64,000 nt of DNA from Arenibacter hampyeongensis (GTDB lineage: Bacteria > Bacteroidota > Bacteroidia > Flavobacteriales > Flavobacteriaceae), in the NCBI RefSeq assembly GCF_002909255.1, contig NZ_PIOB01000001.1:62001-126000 (forward strand), given 5' to 3'. Shown piece after piece: positions 61,207-64,000 of the stretch. Both the position numbers and the translations under genes were made by a program. Within the stretch, counting starts at the first letter, position 1, and each line of letters starts with the position of its first letter. The notes under the pieces were generated by a model. That model was not told where the DNA came from. It ran no database searches and saw only the letters and a list, made by a program, of their open reading frames with translations.

Positions 61207-63000
61207 ATGGCAGCATTAAAAAAATCCTGGCTAAACAACTTTTTGGTTTGGCGCGCAAAACATATATCCCAAAGGCAGTTTATTTATATCCTTAGTATTT
61301 TGGTTGGGTTTACCTCCGGGATAGGTGCTGTTGTCCTAAAAAATTTAACCCACTTCTTTCAACATCTATTGGAAGGTAATCTGGTAAAATATTACCACAA
61401 CGCCTTTTATTTTGTTTTCCCTATAATTGGCCTTACCCTTGTTTATTTGATCATTAAATATGTGATTCGGAACAAAGTGAGCCATGGTATTCCTTCCACC
61501 CTCTTTGCCATTTCCAAAATGAAGGGAATAATGCGGAAATATCAGATGTTCGGATCAATTCTAACAGCTCCCATAACAGTTGGTTTCGGGGGATCGGTTG
61601 GTTTGGAGGGGCCTACGGTGGCAACAGGGGCAGCAATAAGCTCCAATATTTCAAGAATGTTCCACGTAAACCAGACGACTAGGAATTTACTTATCGGCTG
61701 TGCCGCTGCGGGGGCCATGTCTTCCATATTTAAAGCTCCTATTGCGGCCATTATTTTTGCCATTGAAGTCTTCAGCCTGGATCTAACCATTGCCTCCATG
61801 TTACCCTTGCTTTTAGCTTCCCTTTCCGGAATCATTACTTCCTATTTTTTCTTTGGCAGCGATATACTTTTGCCTTTCAAAATTGAGGACAATTTTATTA
61901 TATCAGACATCCCCTTCTTTATAATCCTGGGCTTGTTTGCAGGTCTAACTTCCATTTATTTCACCGAAATATATGAGCGTGTCCAAAAAATATTCGACAA
62001 AATAGATTCTCCTATTAAAAGATTGCTCTATGGGGGTATTGCTATTGGCATTTTGGTCTACTTAGTACCTCCACTATACGGCGAAGGTTTTGATGTTATC
62101 AACAACCTCATCAAAGGAAGCCCTGAAAAAGTATTGGAAAACAACATTTTTAATCTAGACCTTTCGCAGGTGTGGGTAGTAATAGGCCTGCTAGCCGGAT
62201 TGGTTTTTTTCAAAATTATAGCCTGCGCCCTTACATTTGGAGCGGGAGGGGTTGGGGGAATCTTTGCCCCAACACTTTTTATGGGTAGTATAATGGGCAA
62301 TTGCATTGCCAAAATAATCAACAGTATAGGAATATTTCCATACCAAGTTTCTGAAAGCAATTTTACATTGGTGGGTATGGCTGGACTTATGGCCGGCGTT
62401 CTCCACGCTCCGCTTACCGCAATATTCCTCATAGCCGAAGTTACAGGGGGATATGAATTATTTATCCCACTAATGGTAACCTCTGCAATCTCTTATTCAA
62501 TTACCAAATATGTACATCCTCATTCTGTTTACAACATGGAGTTGGGCCGAAAAGGAGAATTAATTACACATGATAAGGACCATGCCGTATTGACCTTGAT
62601 GGATATTGATAAAGTAATTGAAGATAATTTTGCCCCTATTTATCCTGAAATGAATCTAGGGGAAATTGTGCACGAAGCAGTCGTAAAATCCAATAGAAAT
62701 ATATTCCCTGTAATTGACAGGGAAGACAACACACTGCTTGGGATAATTTTATTGGATGATATACGCCCCATAATGTTCAATCAGAAATTGTACAAAGAAG
62801 TGATGGCAATAGACATTATGAATACCCCCCCGGATATTATTGAATTGGATAAAGATAAAATGACCGATATCATGGAGAAATTTCAAAGTAGTGGCGCTTG
62901 GAACCTACCGGTTATTAAGAATGAAAAATATATTGGTTTTATTTCCAAATCAAAACTGTTGACCGCATACCGAAGGAAATTAATAAATTTAACCTCTTAA
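61207..63000 (+). CDS. ClC-family chloride channel/transporter with CBS domains
   Basis: The 597-residue protein has about 10-12 membrane segments. The ClC motifs GGSVGLEGPTVATGAAI (the gating Glu is present, in GLEGP) and GAGGVGGIFAPTLFMG are intact. Two C-terminal CBS domains follow (about residues 455-590; SNRNIFPVIDREDNTLLGII and SGAWNLPVIKNEKYIGFISKS), which can bind adenine nucleotides. The gating Glu suggests H+/Cl- exchange. It starts 8 bp after the aspS terminator and shares a transcript with the 63015 gene, 14 bp downstream. Confidence 0.94.
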   Translation: MAALKKSWLNNFLVWRAKHISQRQFIYILSILVGFTSGIGAVVLKNLTHFFQHLLEGNLVKYYHNAFYFVFPIIGLTLVYLIIKYVIRNKVSHGIPSTLFAISKMKGIMRKYQMFGSILTAPITVGFGGSVGLEGPTVATGAAISSNISRMFHVNQTTRNLLIGCAAAGAMSSIFKAPIAAIIFAIEVFSLDLTIASMLPLLLASLSGIITSYFFFGSDILLPFKIEDNFIISDIPFFIILGLFAGLTSIYFTEIYERVQKIFDKIDSPIKRLLYGGIAIGILVYLVPPLYGEGFDVINNLIKGSPEKVLENNIFNLDLSQVWVVIGLLAGLVFFKIIACALTFGAGGVGGIFAPTLFMGSIMGNCIAKIINSIGIFPYQVSESNFTLVGMAGLMAGVLHAPLTAIFLIAEVTGGYELFIPLMVTSAISYSITKYVHPHSVYNMELGRKGELITHDKDHAVLTLMDIDKVIEDNFAPIYPEMNLGEIVHEAVVKSNRNIFPVIDREDNTLLGIILLDDIRPIMFNQKLYKEVMAIDIMNTPPDIIELDKDKMTDIMEKFQSSGAWNLPVIKNEKYIGFISKSKLLTAYRRKLINLTS

Positions 63001-63014
63001 ATCCGCTTTTCAGC

Positions 63015-63266
63015 ATGAAGTATATCATCTCCTTAATTCTTTTGGCTTCCTTGGCTTCAATTATTTATGGGTTTAGCATAAATGAGGAAAATAAGGCCTT
63101 ATCCGACAAATGTATTGGTTTTGGGACAGTAGGAATTTTTTTGGTGGCCATGCCCCTATTTCTTATTAAAGTTAGTAAAGGCAAAAAAATGAAGGATTAT
63201 ATGCTAACGGAGGAAAACATTAGAAAAATGCAAGGAAAAGAAAAGGAAACCACTGATAATCAATGA
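63015..63266 (+). CDS. Small two-TM membrane protein
   Basis: The 83-residue protein has two hydrophobic helices (IISLILLASLASIIYGFSI and GFGTVGIFLVAMPLFLI) and a short charged C-terminal tail (LTEENIRKMQGKEKETTD). It is not a family that I can name. It is linked to the ClC gene by 14 bp and may be a small partner; this is inference. Confidence 0.68.
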   Translation: MKYIISLILLASLASIIYGFSINEENKALSDKCIGFGTVGIFLVAMPLFLIKVSKGKKMKDYMLTEENIRKMQGKEKETTDNQ

Positions 63267-63357
63267 TTTTGATATTTTTTTAAATCGATTACATTCAATT
63301 TTGCCCAAAAAAACATAAATTAGTAATCTAAACGATTATTATTTTAATTTCATTGGA

Positions 63358-63552
63358 ATGACTGGAACAGTAAAATTTTTTAATGAATCCAAGGGATTTG
63401 GCTTCATTACCAACGATGACACAGGTAAAGACATTTTTGTTCATGCAACCGCATTAAACGGAACTGAACTTAACGAAGGTGACAAAGTAGAATACCAGGA
63501 AGAAGAAGGCCGAAAAGGAATAGTTGCTGCGCAAGTGCAAGTTATTGGCTAA
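63358..63552 (+). CDS. Cold shock protein (CspA family)
   Basis: The 64-residue protein is a single cold-shock domain with RNP1 (KGFGFI) and RNP2 (DIFVHA): [16 protein letters not shown] and a C-terminal [11 protein letters not shown]. It binds single-stranded RNA/DNA and melts mRNA structures. It is preceded by an AT-rich leader of about 90 bp and followed by a terminator. Confidence 0.95.
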   Translation: MTGTVKFFNESKGFGFITNDDTGKDIFVHATALNGTELNEGDKVEYQEEEGRKGIVAAQVQVIG

Positions 63553-63576
63553 TAATATTTTATTTTGAAAGCATTG

Positions 63577-63606
63577 AAAACCCTTGGTTCGTCCAGGGTT
63601 TTTTGT
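63577..63606 (+). terminator. Rho-independent terminator of the cold shock gene
   Basis: AAAACCCTTGG and CCAGGGTTTT pair with one internal bulge around TTCGT, followed by a T-rich tail. Confidence 0.8.
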
Positions 63607-63633
63607 TTTTATGCCCTTAGTGATACATGATGC

Positions 63634-64000
63634 CTATCTTTCCAAAACAAGTACAAATCCATCTGCCCCACTACCGGACGTGGTACTATTTTGGTCCAGG
63701 ACCAATTTTGTTTCGTCCACCAAAATTCCACCCATCTCCTTGTCATTTACCAATAAATAAAATTTGTCTTTCTCCTGTAGAACGGAATAGGTATAGGTTC
63801 CTGTTGGCAAGCCATTATATATTGAATTGGACTCGTCATTATTGACAACTACCAATGTCTCACCCTTGCTATCAAATTTCCAAACAATTTTACCTTTAAG
63901 AAAATCATCATCAATCCCTGCGAATCCGCCACTTATATTGGTCAGGTTCCAACTCCCGTTGACTAGATTATCATTACCATGGGTATTCTCCTTTGTGCAT
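63634..64000 (-). CDS. Lipocalin-like lipoprotein (5' end outside window)
   Basis: A minus-strand frame runs from the right edge to the stop at 63634, giving about 122 residues. The first visible residues (CTKENTHGNDNLVNGSWNLTNISGG) look like the mature end of a lipoprotein just after its lipidated Cys, and GSWNL, GKIVWKF, LPTGTYTYSV and the strand-rich rest resemble a lipocalin/META-like beta barrel common in Bacteroidota. The first coding bases and signal peptide lie beyond the window. Confidence 0.65.
   Translation of the reverse strand, partial: CTKENTHGNDNLVNGSWNLTNISGGFAGIDDDFLKGKIVWKFDSKGETLVVVNNDESNSIYNGLPTGTYTYSVLQEKDKFYLLVNDKEMGGILVDETKLVLDQNSTTSGSGADGFVLVLER

Noticed and set aside
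1-64000. CRISPR array or retron
   Set aside because: No regularly spaced repeats, Cas genes or reverse transcriptase motifs were seen on either strand.

Overview
The window reads as a chromosomal segment of a marine-type member of the Flavobacteriaceae (Bacteroidota). Support comes from a SusC/SusD pair, flavobacterial -7 promoter elements of the form TAnnTTTG, a feoA-feoB-small Cys-rich protein cluster, a BfmA/BtgA-type mobilization gene, the YwqK, DUF6804 and DUF6759-like families, and low GC content, lowest in the first third. No species is assigned.

Layout. (1) 1-22,500 is an accessory island, mostly on the + strand: the tail of a DUF5655-type gene, a voltage-gated K+ channel, a TerB/PH-like protein, a nuclease lipoprotein, then a tight seven-gene envelope operon (3247-9429) with two tandem DUF4407 proteins, a membrane-anchored transglutaminase-like protein, a small membrane protein, a DUF6759-like lipoprotein and a DUF6804 protein. 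Next come a stop-interrupted PD-(D/E)XK nuclease gene and a type I restriction-modification locus, hsdM-hsdS-[cargo]-hsdR. Its cargo is a Cys-rich small protein, an unknown protein coupled to a second PD-(D/E)XK nuclease, and a RhuM-Fic protein. Unknown membrane or secreted proteins follow. An 18-bp palindrome (ATTGCGGnnAACCGCAAT) recurs upstream of three of these blocks. (2) 22,553-26,409 is a signalling patch: a DNA-binding-like single-TM protein, a tiny lipoprotein, a TPR histidine kinase and its response regulator. (3) 26,490-29,420 looks like the remnant of an integrative mobilizable element beside tRNA-Asn. Excisionase-like, replication-like, DnaC-like and BfmA/BtgA genes and an oriT-like inverted repeat are present, but no integrase or relaxase is seen. 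(4) 29,421-64,000 is mostly core: tRNA-Asn, rseP, a SCO1 protein, feoAB, a ZIP transporter with a DtxR/MntR regulator opposite a TonB receptor and thioredoxin, lycopene cyclase, a large haem-binding dehydrogenase with HEAT repeats, a polyprenyl synthase, a TetR-controlled tripartite RND efflux operon, an isolated SusCD pair, aspS, a ClC channel and a cold shock protein.

Working together. The metal genes form a logical set (Fe2+ uptake by FeoAB; a metalloregulator, ZIP transporter and TonB receptor around one divergent promoter). TetR, TolC, MFP and RND form one efflux unit with a perfect inverted repeat over the promoter. The left island combines restriction, nuclease and Fic functions with an uncharacterised membrane operon. 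The most promising candidate for an undescribed system is the DUF4407-pair/transglutaminase operon, followed by the gene pair carried inside the type I locus. Both are inferences from gene order and motifs; no database search was possible.
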